This document shows positions 37,859 through 45,846 of a DNA stretch of 64,000 bases, in pieces. The stretch is from Caldalkalibacillus salinus. GTDB taxonomy: Bacteria; Bacillota; Bacilli; Caldalkalibacillales; JCM-10596. The position numbers and the translations under genes were made by a program. A model generated the notes under the pieces. That model was not told where the DNA came from. It saw only the letters and a list, made by a program, of their open reading frames with translations, and searched no databases. Every line of letters starts with the position of its first letter. The first letter of the stretch is position 1. The DNA lies in the NCBI RefSeq assembly GCF_016745835.1, contig NZ_JAERVL010000001.1:310001-374000 (forward strand). Reading direction: 5' to 3'.

Positions 37859-37992
37859 CACTCTCAACTCCTTCTTAAACAACCTCATTAAAAAACAAAA
37901 AATTGAAAACAACAATCATACTTCGATCTTGACCGAATTATAACCATGTTAAAATCGTATTGTATTTGAAAATATAGGTCAAGGAGGAGAAA
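37859..37992. promoter_or_regulatory. Divergent promoter/operator region between the ArsR-type gene and the transporter gene
   Basis: Contains CTTGACC (37928-37934) and its inverse GGTCAAG (37977-37983), 42 bases apart, the second overlapping the transporter ribosome site. TTGACC at 37929 with TAAAAT at 37950 could be a plus-strand promoter, although the 15-base spacer is short. TATTT/AAATA near 37962-37973 forms a small palindrome. Operator assignment is by eye only. Confidence 0.45.
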
Positions 37993-38871
37993 ATGAATAT
38001 TGTTGTTTACGGGATCCTTGTTGTACTTGCCACTTCCCTGATGGGTTCTTCTTTTACGATAGGAAAAATTGGTTTAGCGTACTTTTCACCGCTTCTGCTG
38101 GCAGGGCTACGTTTTACGCTTGCCGGTCTGCTTATGGCTCTATGGGTGAAGAAAAAGACCCTTCCTGTTTCTGCTCTGGATTGGCTTAGAGTGCTTATGA
38201 TCGGACTTTTCCAGACAGCGGGTGTAATGGGATGTATTTTTTTAAGTTTACGTACAATTACAGCAGCTGAATCGTCCATCCTTACATTTATCAACCCCCT
38301 TATTGTTATCATCTTAGGTACTTGGTTTCTTGGAACTAGATATAATTTTTCTCAATGGTTAGGGGTGGTTATTGGTTTTCTAGGTGTTGTTATAACCCTT
38401 GGTTTTCATCTGCAATTACAAACCGGTTCTCTCTTGGGGCTTGGATCGGCGTTTTCCTGGGCAGTTGCCACCATCTTGGTAAAAAGATGGAGGTCACGAT
38501 TTAATATATGGGTGTTAACAGCTTACCAGATGTTATTTGGTGGTTTATTCCTATTGTTGCTGAGTATAACCTTAGAAACCCCGAAAATGATAATCAATAC
38601 TTCGTCCATCATGATTATTCTCTATCTCACTATTATGGCCTCTATTGTACAGTTTGCGACTTGGTTCTACTTATTGAGTCAAGGCGACCCTGGAAAAACA
38701 AGTGCTTTCCTGTTTTTAGCTCCATTTTTCGGTGTTTTGTCTGGATGGGTTCTGCTTGATGAAGTAGTCCAATGGTATGTGTATTTAGGGGGATTATTCA
38801 TTTTTATCGGGATTTTTCTTGTCAACTGGAATTCAGCAAAGGATACTGCAAAAATTGCTGCCAAGAGCTAA
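37993..38871 (+). CDS. EamA-family (DMT superfamily) transporter
   Basis: A 292-residue integral membrane protein with about ten predicted spans, in two homologous EamA halves: the first includes GSSFTIGKIGLAYFSPLLLA and the second starts GLGSAFSWAVATILVKRWRS. This family exports amino acids or other small metabolites; the substrate cannot be told from the sequence. Strong ribosome site AGGAGGAG. It sits divergent to the ArsR-type gene, between pnp and ylxY, which are neighbours in B. subtilis. Confidence 0.9.
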   Translation: MNIVVYGILVVLATSLMGSSFTIGKIGLAYFSPLLLAGLRFTLAGLLMALWVKKKTLPVSALDWLRVLMIGLFQTAGVMGCIFLSLRTITAAESSILTFINPLIVIILGTWFLGTRYNFSQWLGVVIGFLGVVITLGFHLQLQTGSLLGLGSAFSWAVATILVKRWRSRFNIWVLTAYQMLFGGLFLLLLSITLETPKMIINTSSIMIILYLTIMASIVQFATWFYLLSQGDPGKTSAFLFLAPFFGVLSGWVLLDEVVQWYVYLGGLFIFIGIFLVNWNSAKDTAKIAAKS

Positions 38872-38905
38872 GTAAGAATTTGATTTAGTTTTTGATGCTT
38901 TTCTT

Positions 38906-38950
38906 AAAAACGGAGTAGATGATTGACTTATTTTATTTATTCCGTTTTTC
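38906..38950 (+). terminator. Terminator after the transporter gene
   Basis: AAAAACGGAGTA (38906-38917) pairs with TATTCCGTTTTT (38938-38949), 12 bp with one G-T wobble and a 20-base AT-rich loop, ending in TTTTTC. Confidence 0.7.
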
Positions 38951-38986
38951 TAGCATGAATCTCTTTTTCCCTAAATACATATGAAG

Positions 38987-39002
38987 TAGGCTGTCCAAAA
39001 TC
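38987..39002 (+). other. Possible solo insertion-sequence end
   Basis: The motif TAGGCTGTCCAAAATC resembles terminal repeats of several Firmicutes insertion sequences that start GGCTGTCC(C)AAAA. No transposase gene and no second inverted copy are visible nearby. It lies between the inserted transporter gene and ylxY. Weak evidence. Confidence 0.25.
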
Positions 39003-39063
39003 TAACCGTATCAAGAAACGGTGGGTCGAAAAAGAAAGAAATGGAGCGATAAGGGGGACTTTC

Positions 39064-40044
39064 ATGCGACTAAAAGTGATTTTTTTAATGGGCTATATTC
39101 TTATCTTTGCCTTTATTCTCACGATCATCAATCAATCACCTATCGACACTTATATTTCGGCTGTCAAGATGGAAAGTGTCGGGGTGAGCCAAAAACAAAA
39201 TGACACATTATATCGTGAAGTCGAAAGTTTAGCCCAGCAAGTCACCGAAGCACCTGTCAATGCTAGGATAGACAAAGTATGGAAAGGGATCCCTGGTTAT
39301 AATGGTTTGGAAGTTGATGTTGATAAAACGTACCGTTTAGCACAACAACTAGGGGAAATACAACTACAGGATCTATACGTGAATGAAATTGAACCTGACG
39401 TTACATTGGACGATTTACCCGTCTCTCCAATCTATCGTGGTAATGCCAAGAAACCGATGGTCTCCATTATGGTTAATGTCGCGTGGGGAACGGAGTATGT
39501 CCTGCAGATGTTAGAAGTCTTTGAACAGTATAATGTAAGGGCCACTTTTTTCTTGGACGGTTCGTGGCTCAAAAAAAATCCTGAAGTTGGGAAGCGTATC
39601 GTAGAAGGTGGTCATGAAGTTGGAAACCATGCTTACTCTCATCCGGATATGAGTCAATTAAGCATCTCGCGTATAAGAGAGGAATTGGTTAAAACCAACG
39701 AGCTTATAGAAGAGCTAGGAACGTCGGCTTACGTATTTGCCCCACCCTCCGGTGCGTACGACGAGCGTGTGGTTAAAGAGGCTCATGAACTGAATATGAA
39801 AACCATCCTATGGACACTAGACACCATCGATTGGCAAAAGCCCCCTGCTCATGTCATCGTGGACCGCATTGTCCCGAGATTAGAGAATGGCGCTCTCATT
39901 CTCTCCCACCCAACAGCGTCTACAGTTGAAGCCCTGCCACAAATAATAGAAAGTGCCATGGAAAAAGAATTTATGGTTGGCACCGTCTCACAACTCATAA
40001 GTCCTTCACGAACCCTATCAGTTGTGAGTATGGATGAACTTTGA
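39064..40044 (+). CDS. ylxY: Polysaccharide deacetylase-family sporulation protein YlxY
   Basis: A 326-residue protein with an N-terminal membrane anchor or signal segment (about residues 2-20) and a NodB-homology domain (about 130-320). It keeps the zinc-binding motif HEVGNHAYSH and the RATFFLDG strand, but the usual catalytic TFDDG motif is replaced by MVNVAWGTE, so the catalytic base and first metal Asp are missing, as I recall for other YlxY proteins. It may bind rather than deacetylate glycan. The ribosome site AAGGGGG precedes ATG 39064. Order pnp-ylxY-mlpA is conserved in Bacillus. Confidence 0.9.
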   Translation: MRLKVIFLMGYILIFAFILTIINQSPIDTYISAVKMESVGVSQKQNDTLYREVESLAQQVTEAPVNARIDKVWKGIPGYNGLEVDVDKTYRLAQQLGEIQLQDLYVNEIEPDVTLDDLPVSPIYRGNAKKPMVSIMVNVAWGTEYVLQMLEVFEQYNVRATFFLDGSWLKKNPEVGKRIVEGGHEVGNHAYSHPDMSQLSISRIREELVKTNELIEELGTSAYVFAPPSGAYDERVVKEAHELNMKTILWTLDTIDWQKPPAHVIVDRIVPRLENGALILSHPTASTVEALPQIIESAMEKEFMVGTVSQLISPSRTLSVVSMDEL

Positions 40045-40207
40045 TAAACTCATGAAAGTAAAGACATGCTTGATATGATACGATGAGAGATGTTCGGAAC
40101 ACAACAGTATCCATCGTTTCACGATATTTATATAAGAGAATATACCATGTATCGCATATATAAATACGAATAGATACAGCTAAGTGAAAACAGAAAGGAG
40201 CATTCAT
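40045..40207 (+). promoter_or_regulatory. ylxY-mlpA intergenic region with AT-rich inverted repeat
   Basis: TATTTATAT at 40125-40133 is repeated in inverse as ATATAAATA at 40158-40166 (perfect 9 bp, 24 bases apart), about 45 bases before mlpA. It may be an operator or part of a promoter; no clear -35/-10 pair was identified. Confidence 0.3.
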
Positions 40208-41467
40208 TTGATCAAGACACATACTTTTCCCAGCGGACTGCGCCTCGTCATGGAAAAAATACCGTCTGTCCGCTCCGTATCCTTAGGGATATGGGTTGGA
40301 ACAGGTTCTAGATACGAAGACACCCATAACAACGGTATTTCACATTTTATTGAGCATATGTTATTCAAAGGGACACAGAAGCGTACAGCACGAGACATTG
40401 CTGAAGCTTTTGACAGTATTGGGGGTCACCTCAACGCTTTCACTTCAAAGGAGTGCACGTGTTACTATGCGAAAGTGCTCGACCAGCACTTGCCCATCGC
40501 ATATGATATCTTATCGGACATGTTCTTTAATTCACAGTTTGATGAGAAAGAGTTACAGAAAGAAAAGAATGTCGTCCTCGAAGAGTTAAAAATGTACGAG
40601 GATACACCTGATGACATCGTTCATGATTTGATTGCCAAGGCGACCTTTTATGACCATGCCCTCGGCTTCCCGATATTGGGTGAGGAGCAGATCCTCCACG
40701 ATCTCACATCAGAAGATTTACGGACTTACATATCCTCTCATTATACGCCGAAAAATACGGTCATTGCCGTGGCAGGTAACATTAATGAACAAGAACTTAT
40801 CGCCATGACGGAGGAATATTTCAATGCTTTTCCAGCAACCCAAGACCATGCGGACGTCTCAGTACCTCAGAACACTTATCATCATTTGCACCGATCCAAG
40901 GAGACAGAACAAGCCCATTTTTGCTTAGGATTTAGCGGCGTGCAACTAGGAGATGAGCAAATCTACCCGCTTATCTTGATGAATAATATCCTCGGGGGGA
41001 GTATGAGCTCTCGTCTTTTTCAAGAGATAAGGGAAGAACGAGGCATGGCTTACTCGGTCTTTTCCTATCATACCTCTTTTCGTGACACAGGTGCGTTACA
41101 CGTGTACGCTGGGACGACCCCTAACCAACTAGAGGAAGTTTATGACATTACCATGGACATCCTATATGATATGATTGTACGTGGTATCACAGAAAAGGAA
41201 TTAGCCAATGGAAAAGAACAACTCAAAGGCAATCTTATGTTAAGTCTTGAAAGCACGAATAGTCGCATGTCCAGGATAGGAAAAAATGAGCTCCTGTTAA
41301 ATAAACACGTCACTCTAGATGATATGTTAGGAAAAATTGAAGCCCTGACATTGACAGATGTGAATCACATGGCAGAGAATATTTTTAAACAGAGACATAG
41401 TTTTGCACTGATTAGCCCATTGACGTCTATACCCACTAACATACGGTCTGACAGACTTATAACATAA
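40208..41467 (+). CDS. mlpA: M16-family zinc protease MlpA (YmxG)
   Basis: A peptidase of the insulinase/processing-peptidase family. The 419-residue protein has the inverted zinc motif HFIEH (about residues 46-50, in GISHFIEHMLFKGT) with the downstream Glu in EKNVVLEELKMYED, and the second-half motif GLGFSGVQLGDEQ-like region and RLFQEIREERGMAYSV. The start TTG 40208 is best, with GAAAGGAG 7 bases upstream; the GTG at 40184 precedes the ribosome site. It sits upstream of ymxH and dpaA, as in B. subtilis. Confidence 0.93.
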   Translation: MIKTHTFPSGLRLVMEKIPSVRSVSLGIWVGTGSRYEDTHNNGISHFIEHMLFKGTQKRTARDIAEAFDSIGGHLNAFTSKECTCYYAKVLDQHLPIAYDILSDMFFNSQFDEKELQKEKNVVLEELKMYEDTPDDIVHDLIAKATFYDHALGFPILGEEQILHDLTSEDLRTYISSHYTPKNTVIAVAGNINEQELIAMTEEYFNAFPATQDHADVSVPQNTYHHLHRSKETEQAHFCLGFSGVQLGDEQIYPLILMNNILGGSMSSRLFQEIREERGMAYSVFSYHTSFRDTGALHVYAGTTPNQLEEVYDITMDILYDMIVRGITEKELANGKEQLKGNLMLSLESTNSRMSRIGKNELLLNKHVTLDDMLGKIEALTLTDVNHMAENIFKQRHSFALISPLTSIPTNIRSDRLIT

Positions 41468-41481
41468 ACCTTTTAATGAAT

Positions 41482-41526
41482 AAACCCATTCTTTAGGACA
41501 GACCTGAAGGTGGGTTTTCATTTTTT
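41482..41526 (+). terminator. Terminator after mlpA
   Basis: AAACCCA (41482-41488) pairs with TGGGTTT, and CTTTAGG (41491-41497) with CCTGAAG (41503-41509, one T-G wobble), a bulged stem followed by TTTTTT. Confidence 0.8.
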
Positions 41527-41591
41527 GTTCTGCCAAGCAAGGCATTTGAATAGAACAAAACTAGATAGGACAATCAGAAAGGGTGAGTTTA

Positions 41592-41846
41592 ATGAGACTG
41601 AGTCAGTTGAGTGGTAAAGAAATTATAGATCTTGAGAACGGCGAGAGAATGGGGCTAGTGGGTCAAGCAGATCTCGTCATCAGTGAACACACAGGCATGA
41701 TCGAATCTATGATCCTTCCGACATCATCCTTTTTAGGTATGGGTAAAAAAAGAGAGGAAATTGTGATCCCTTGGGATGCGATCCGTAAAATAGGACCGGA
41801 AATGATGATCATTGAGCTAAGACAACGGGGGTATGTCGGAGAATAA
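41592..41846 (+). CDS. ymxH: PRC-barrel YlmC/YmxH family sporulation protein
   Basis: An 84-residue YmxH/YlmC-type PRC-barrel protein, MRLSQLSGKEIIDLENGERM at the start and IVIPWDAIRKIGPEMMIIEL at the end. The function is unknown, though the gene neighbours dipicolinate synthesis in sporeformers. The ATG 41592 has AAAGGG at 8 bases; a GTG at 41583 is inside the ribosome site. Confidence 0.88.
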   Translation: MRLSQLSGKEIIDLENGERMGLVGQADLVISEHTGMIESMILPTSSFLGMGKKREEIVIPWDAIRKIGPEMMIIELRQRGYVGE

Positions 41847-41861
41847 TTTTTGTGACCTTGC

Positions 41862-41890
41862 ACTTAGAATGGGGACTTAACATACGATGA
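41862..41890 (+). promoter_or_regulatory. Candidate sigma-K promoter of dpaAB
   Basis: An AC at 41862-41863 and CATACGATGA starting at 41881 are 17 bases apart, matching the sigma-K pattern AC-N16/17-CATAnnnTA except for the last base. In B. subtilis dpaAB (spoVF) is transcribed by sigma-K in the mother cell; here this is inferred from position and pattern. Confidence 0.55.
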
Positions 41891-41954
41891 GGGTAGAGAG
41901 ACACAATGCCAGGTTAATCCTCCACGAACAAGAAAGAAAGGAGCAGCTGAAGAT

Positions 41955-42860
41955 ATGCTGACTGGAGTAAATGTTGCCTTCATCGGGGGAGATGCGCGTC
42001 AAATAGAGGTCATTAAGAAATGTAGTGAACTTGACGCGAACATCTCTCTTATTGGTTTTAATCAATTACAGAGTGAATACGCAGGCGCTTCAAAAGCGAG
42101 TCTATCAGAGGATGTTTTACAGCGTTTAGATGCCCTTATACTCCCTATCGTCGGTACAAGTGAAGAAGGTAAGGTTGAGAGTATTTTTTCCGACAAACCG
42201 ATCATATTCCGAGAAGAGCACATTAAAAATCTGCCAGACGACTGTGTCATCTATACTGGTATGGCCAAGAACTATTTGAAAGAACTCTGTTCGCGACATG
42301 CCAAAAAACTTGTTCAGCTCCTAGAGCGGGATGACGTCGCTATTTATAATTCTATACCGACGGTTGAAGGCGCCATTATGATGGCTATTCAAAACACAGA
42401 TGTGACGCTGCATGGTGCCAACGTTGTCATTCTTGGTCTTGGCCGGGTGGGAATGTCACTCGCACGATCCCTAAGTGCCATGGGGGCACACGTACGTGTT
42501 GGCGCACGAAAGCCAGCTGATTTAGCTAGAATCTACGAGATGGGGTTAGTCCCGTTTCACATGAATCAACTTAGATACCATGTGGATGATTGCGACATTT
42601 TGTTTAACACGATTCCCAAAATGGTGGTGACTTCTCATATTATTGCTAAAATGCCTCATCATACTTTCATACTAGATTTAGCCTCGAAGCCTGGAGGAGT
42701 CGATTTTCGCTTCGCAGATAAACGCGGTATAAAAGCTAAGTTGGCTCCTGGATTACCTGGTATTGTTGCGCCAAAGACGGCAGGCGTCATCATTGCTAAT
42801 GTTGTGACGCAATTGATGATGGAACAATTTGAAGAAAACCAGGAGGGATCTTCGATATGA
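41955..42860 (+). CDS. dpaA: Dipicolinate synthase subunit A
   Basis: DpaA with DpaB converts dihydrodipicolinate to dipicolinic acid, the calcium chelator of the spore core. The 301-residue protein has an N-terminal domain with VAFIGGDARQIEVIK and a Rossmann fold with VVILGLGRVGMSLARSL near residues 158-174 and FILDLASKPGGVDF. It is the first gene of the dpaAB pair, its stop overlaps the dpaB ATG (ATGA at 42857), and a sigma-K-like promoter lies about 65 bases upstream. Confidence 0.95.
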   Translation: MLTGVNVAFIGGDARQIEVIKKCSELDANISLIGFNQLQSEYAGASKASLSEDVLQRLDALILPIVGTSEEGKVESIFSDKPIIFREEHIKNLPDDCVIYTGMAKNYLKELCSRHAKKLVQLLERDDVAIYNSIPTVEGAIMMAIQNTDVTLHGANVVILGLGRVGMSLARSLSAMGAHVRVGARKPADLARIYEMGLVPFHMNQLRYHVDDCDILFNTIPKMVVTSHIIAKMPHHTFILDLASKPGGVDFRFADKRGIKAKLAPGLPGIVAPKTAGVIIANVVTQLMMEQFEENQEGSSI

Positions 42861-43456
42861 ACCTGAAAGGGAAGACCATAGGCTTTGGATTAACCGGCTC
42901 GCACTGTACGTTTGAAGAGGTCATGCCAGAAATGCAAAAATTAAAAGACGCGGGTGCTCGAGTCATCCCCATCGTGACACACACCTTAATGACAACGGAC
43001 ACTAAATTTGGCAAGTCCGAGGATTGGTTGGCTCAAATTAAAGCTATCACCAACGAAGACATAATAGATTCCATAGTAAAAGCCGAGCCAATAGGCCCTT
43101 CCAAATTATTAGACGTGATGGTTATAGCGCCTATGACGGGAAATTCAACATCAAAACTTGCTAATGCGTTAACAGATAGTCCAGTCCTCATGGCAACGAA
43201 AGCGACTTTACGTAATCAACGCCCTGTTGTGCTTGGCATTTCGACAAACGATGCCTTAGGACTTAATGCAGCGAATGTGGCAAAGTTGATGAACACAAAA
43301 AATATTTATTTTGTTCCCTTCGGCCAGGATGCCCCCGAGAAGAAGCCCAACTCCCTTGTCTCACGAATGGAACTCATTAAGGAAACTTGTGAACAGGCGT
43401 TAGAAGGCAAGCAAATACAACCGATGGTGGTAGAAAAATATAAGTATTTACAGTAA
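42857..43456 (+). CDS. dpaB: Dipicolinate synthase subunit B (flavoprotein)
   Basis: The 199-residue subunit belongs to the flavoprotein (UbiX/HFCD-like) fold: IGFGLTGSHCTFEEVMPEM at the start and VIAPMTGNSTSKLANALTDS near residues 92-112. It is required with DpaA for dipicolinate formation in the mother cell. It overlaps dpaA by four bases, showing coupling. It is followed after 73 bases by asd, which supplies the pathway precursor. Confidence 0.94.
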   Translation: MNLKGKTIGFGLTGSHCTFEEVMPEMQKLKDAGARVIPIVTHTLMTTDTKFGKSEDWLAQIKAITNEDIIDSIVKAEPIGPSKLLDVMVIAPMTGNSTSKLANALTDSPVLMATKATLRNQRPVVLGISTNDALGLNAANVAKLMNTKNIYFVPFGQDAPEKKPNSLVSRMELIKETCEQALEGKQIQPMVVEKYKYLQ

Positions 43457-43529
43457 AATGGAGACATCGTACCTATTAACTTAATGTAGCTGAGTCAGTA
43501 TTTTTGTAACTTGGGAAGGAGAAGGATTC

Positions 43530-44567
43530 ATGGCTGAACAAAAACAATACCACATCGCGGTTGTCGGTGCTACAGGTGCCGTAGGGCAACAAATGATTAA
43601 AACATTAGAAGAAAGAGACTTACCAATCAGCAAGCTTACTTTACTTGCTTCTGCCCGTTCAGCAGGCAAAGAAGTATCTTTTAAAGGGGAAACGTTAACC
43701 ATTCAAGAAGCGAAACCTGAAGCTTTCGAAGGCATAGATATCGCCCTATTCAGCGCTGGAGGTTCGGTTAGTCGTAAACTTGCACATGAGGCGGTTGAAA
43801 GAGGCGCCCTCGTCATTGATAATACAAGTGCGTTTCGTATGGATCCAGAGGTTCCACTCGTGGTACCAGAAGTCAATCCAGAAGATATTTTCAAACATAA
43901 AGGCATCATTGCAAACCCGAACTGTTCGACGATTCAGATGGTCGTTGCCCTTCAACCACTCAGAGAACGTTTTGGTTTGAAGCGTGTCATTACGTCTACT
44001 TATCAAGCCGTTTCTGGAGCAGGACATTCTGCCGTCGATGAGCTTAAGAAACAATCAAAAGCCGTTCTTGAAGAGGAGTCTTTCACCCCTGATATCTTAC
44101 CTGTAGGATCCTTAGAGAAGAAGCATCAAATGGCTTTTAACGTTGTGCCTCAAATCGATGTTTTCCAAGACAACGGTTTTACGTTTGAAGAAATGAAAAT
44201 GATTAACGAGACGAAGAAAATCATGCATGATGATGGTATTCAAGTATCAGTGACGTGTGTACGTGTGCCAGTATTCACCGGCCATTCAGAGGCTGTATAC
44301 GTCGAATTCGAAAAAGATGCAGATGTCCAAGAAGCACGGCAGCTATTAGCCCAAGCACCGGGTGTAGTCGTGGAAGATGACCCTCAAACACAGCATTACC
44401 CATTAGCCACAACTTCAGAAGGCAAGAACGAAGTATTCGTGGGGCGTATACGTAAAGATCTCGACCAACCGAATGGATTACACTTGTGGGTCGTTTCAGA
44501 TAACTTGCTAAAAGGTGCTGCTTGGAATAGCGTACAAATAGCTGAAACGTACATCGAAAAAGCATAG
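43530..44567 (+). CDS. asd: Aspartate-semialdehyde dehydrogenase
   Basis: Asd reduces aspartyl phosphate to aspartate semialdehyde, the common precursor of lysine, diaminopimelate, threonine and methionine. The 345-residue protein shows VVGATGAVGQQMIKTLEER at the start, the catalytic Cys in NPNCSTIQMVVAL, and STYQAVSGAGHSAVDEL, with a GHSEAVYVEFE segment downstream. The ribosome site GGAAGGAGAAGG is strong. The run asd-dapG-dapA feeds peptidoglycan and dipicolinate synthesis. Confidence 0.97.
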   Translation: MAEQKQYHIAVVGATGAVGQQMIKTLEERDLPISKLTLLASARSAGKEVSFKGETLTIQEAKPEAFEGIDIALFSAGGSVSRKLAHEAVERGALVIDNTSAFRMDPEVPLVVPEVNPEDIFKHKGIIANPNCSTIQMVVALQPLRERFGLKRVITSTYQAVSGAGHSAVDELKKQSKAVLEEESFTPDILPVGSLEKKHQMAFNVVPQIDVFQDNGFTFEEMKMINETKKIMHDDGIQVSVTCVRVPVFTGHSEAVYVEFEKDADVQEARQLLAQAPGVVVEDDPQTQHYPLATTSEGKNEVFVGRIRKDLDQPNGLHLWVVSDNLLKGAAWNSVQIAETYIEKA

Positions 44568-44579
44568 AGGTGACCCCAT

Positions 44580-45824
44580 ATGGAATATGAAGAGGGCAAT
44601 ATGAGCATTGTCGTCCAAAAATTTGGAGGCACTTCGCTTAAGAATGAAAACGTCAGACAACAAGCCGTGGCGCATATAAAGAAAGCTAAGGCGGAAGGTT
44701 ATCATGTCGTTGTTGTTGTATCCGCAATGGGACGTGAAGGTGACCCTTATGCCACAGATACCCTTCTGAGTCTGCCACACTCAGTGGATCATCTTTCTGC
44801 TCGAGAACGCGACCTTCTCGTCGGCAGCGGAGAAATTATATCGAGTATGGTTATGTCTAGTATGTTAGTGGATGAAGGACTTGAAGCGGTCGCATATACA
44901 GGAAGAGATGCGGGAATCTTAACGAACGATGAACATGGGCAAGCCCAAATTGTATCCGTTCAGCCTCAGGGCATTTTTAATGAGCTACGTCAGGGCAAAG
45001 TGGTTGTCGTGTGTGGGTTCCAGGGTGTAAGCCAAGAAGGGCACTTAACCACCTTAGGACGTGGTGGGAGTGATACGTCTGCAACGGCCTTAGGTGTCGC
45101 TTTGAAGGCAGAATACGTAGATATTTTCACTGATGTGGAAGGCATTATGACTGCGGACCCTAGAATTGTAGACGACGCTTCCGCTTTGAAACGTATCACA
45201 TATACTGAAATATGTAACCTTGCGCATCATGGCGCAAAGGTGATACACCCACGTGCTGTGGAAATTGCGATGCAACATCAAGTTCCAATTCGAGTCAGAT
45301 CAACGACGAGAGAAGACGAAGGGACACTGGTAACGTCTGTGCAGCATATTGAGCAACTTGAAGGCACCGTCAATGATCGCTTGATTACCGGTATTGCGCA
45401 AGTCCCACATCTTACACAATTAAAGGTATTAGCCAAAGAGAACGAATATGACTTACAACTTAAAGTCTTTAAGGCGATGGCGGAAAACAAGATAAGTATC
45501 GATTTTATTAACGTTAACCCGTTAGGCGTCGTTTACACGGTATACGACTCTGTCGCTCAAAAGGCCATCGATATACTCAAGAGCATGGGATATGATCCTG
45601 TGGTTCAGTCAAACTGTGCCAAAGTTTCTACTGTCGGTGCGGGGATGGCCGGTGTACCCGGAGTCATGGCTCATATTGTTGAAGCCCTAACCTCTGAGGA
45701 CATTCAAATTCTCCAATCAGCGGATTCTCATGCCACAATATGGGTGCTTGTCAAAGAAGAAGATATGGCCAGAGCCGTTCAAGCCTTGCATCGCAAATTT
45801 GAATTACACAACATTAACAGTTGA
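44580..45824 (+). CDS. dapG: Aspartokinase I (diaminopimelate-sensitive type)
   Basis: Phosphorylates aspartate in the first step of the pathway. The protein has IVVQKFGGTSLKNENVR near the start, VVVSAMGREGDPYATDTLLS, GRGGSDTSATALG, and C-terminal ACT domains (from about residue 265). The ATG at 44580 is preceded by GAGGTGA at 6 bases and gives 414 residues; a second ATG at 44601, with a weaker site, matches the usual family start (407 residues). B. subtilis DapG is inhibited by meso-diaminopimelate; the same control is inferred here. Confidence 0.94.
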   Translation: MEYEEGNMSIVVQKFGGTSLKNENVRQQAVAHIKKAKAEGYHVVVVVSAMGREGDPYATDTLLSLPHSVDHLSARERDLLVGSGEIISSMVMSSMLVDEGLEAVAYTGRDAGILTNDEHGQAQIVSVQPQGIFNELRQGKVVVVCGFQGVSQEGHLTTLGRGGSDTSATALGVALKAEYVDIFTDVEGIMTADPRIVDDASALKRITYTEICNLAHHGAKVIHPRAVEIAMQHQVPIRVRSTTREDEGTLVTSVQHIEQLEGTVNDRLITGIAQVPHLTQLKVLAKENEYDLQLKVFKAMAENKISIDFINVNPLGVVYTVYDSVAQKAIDILKSMGYDPVVQSNCAKVSTVGAGMAGVPGVMAHIVEALTSEDIQILQSADSHATIWVLVKEEDMARAVQALHRKFELHNINS

Positions 45825-45846
45825 GAACGAAAGGGGTAAACGTAAA

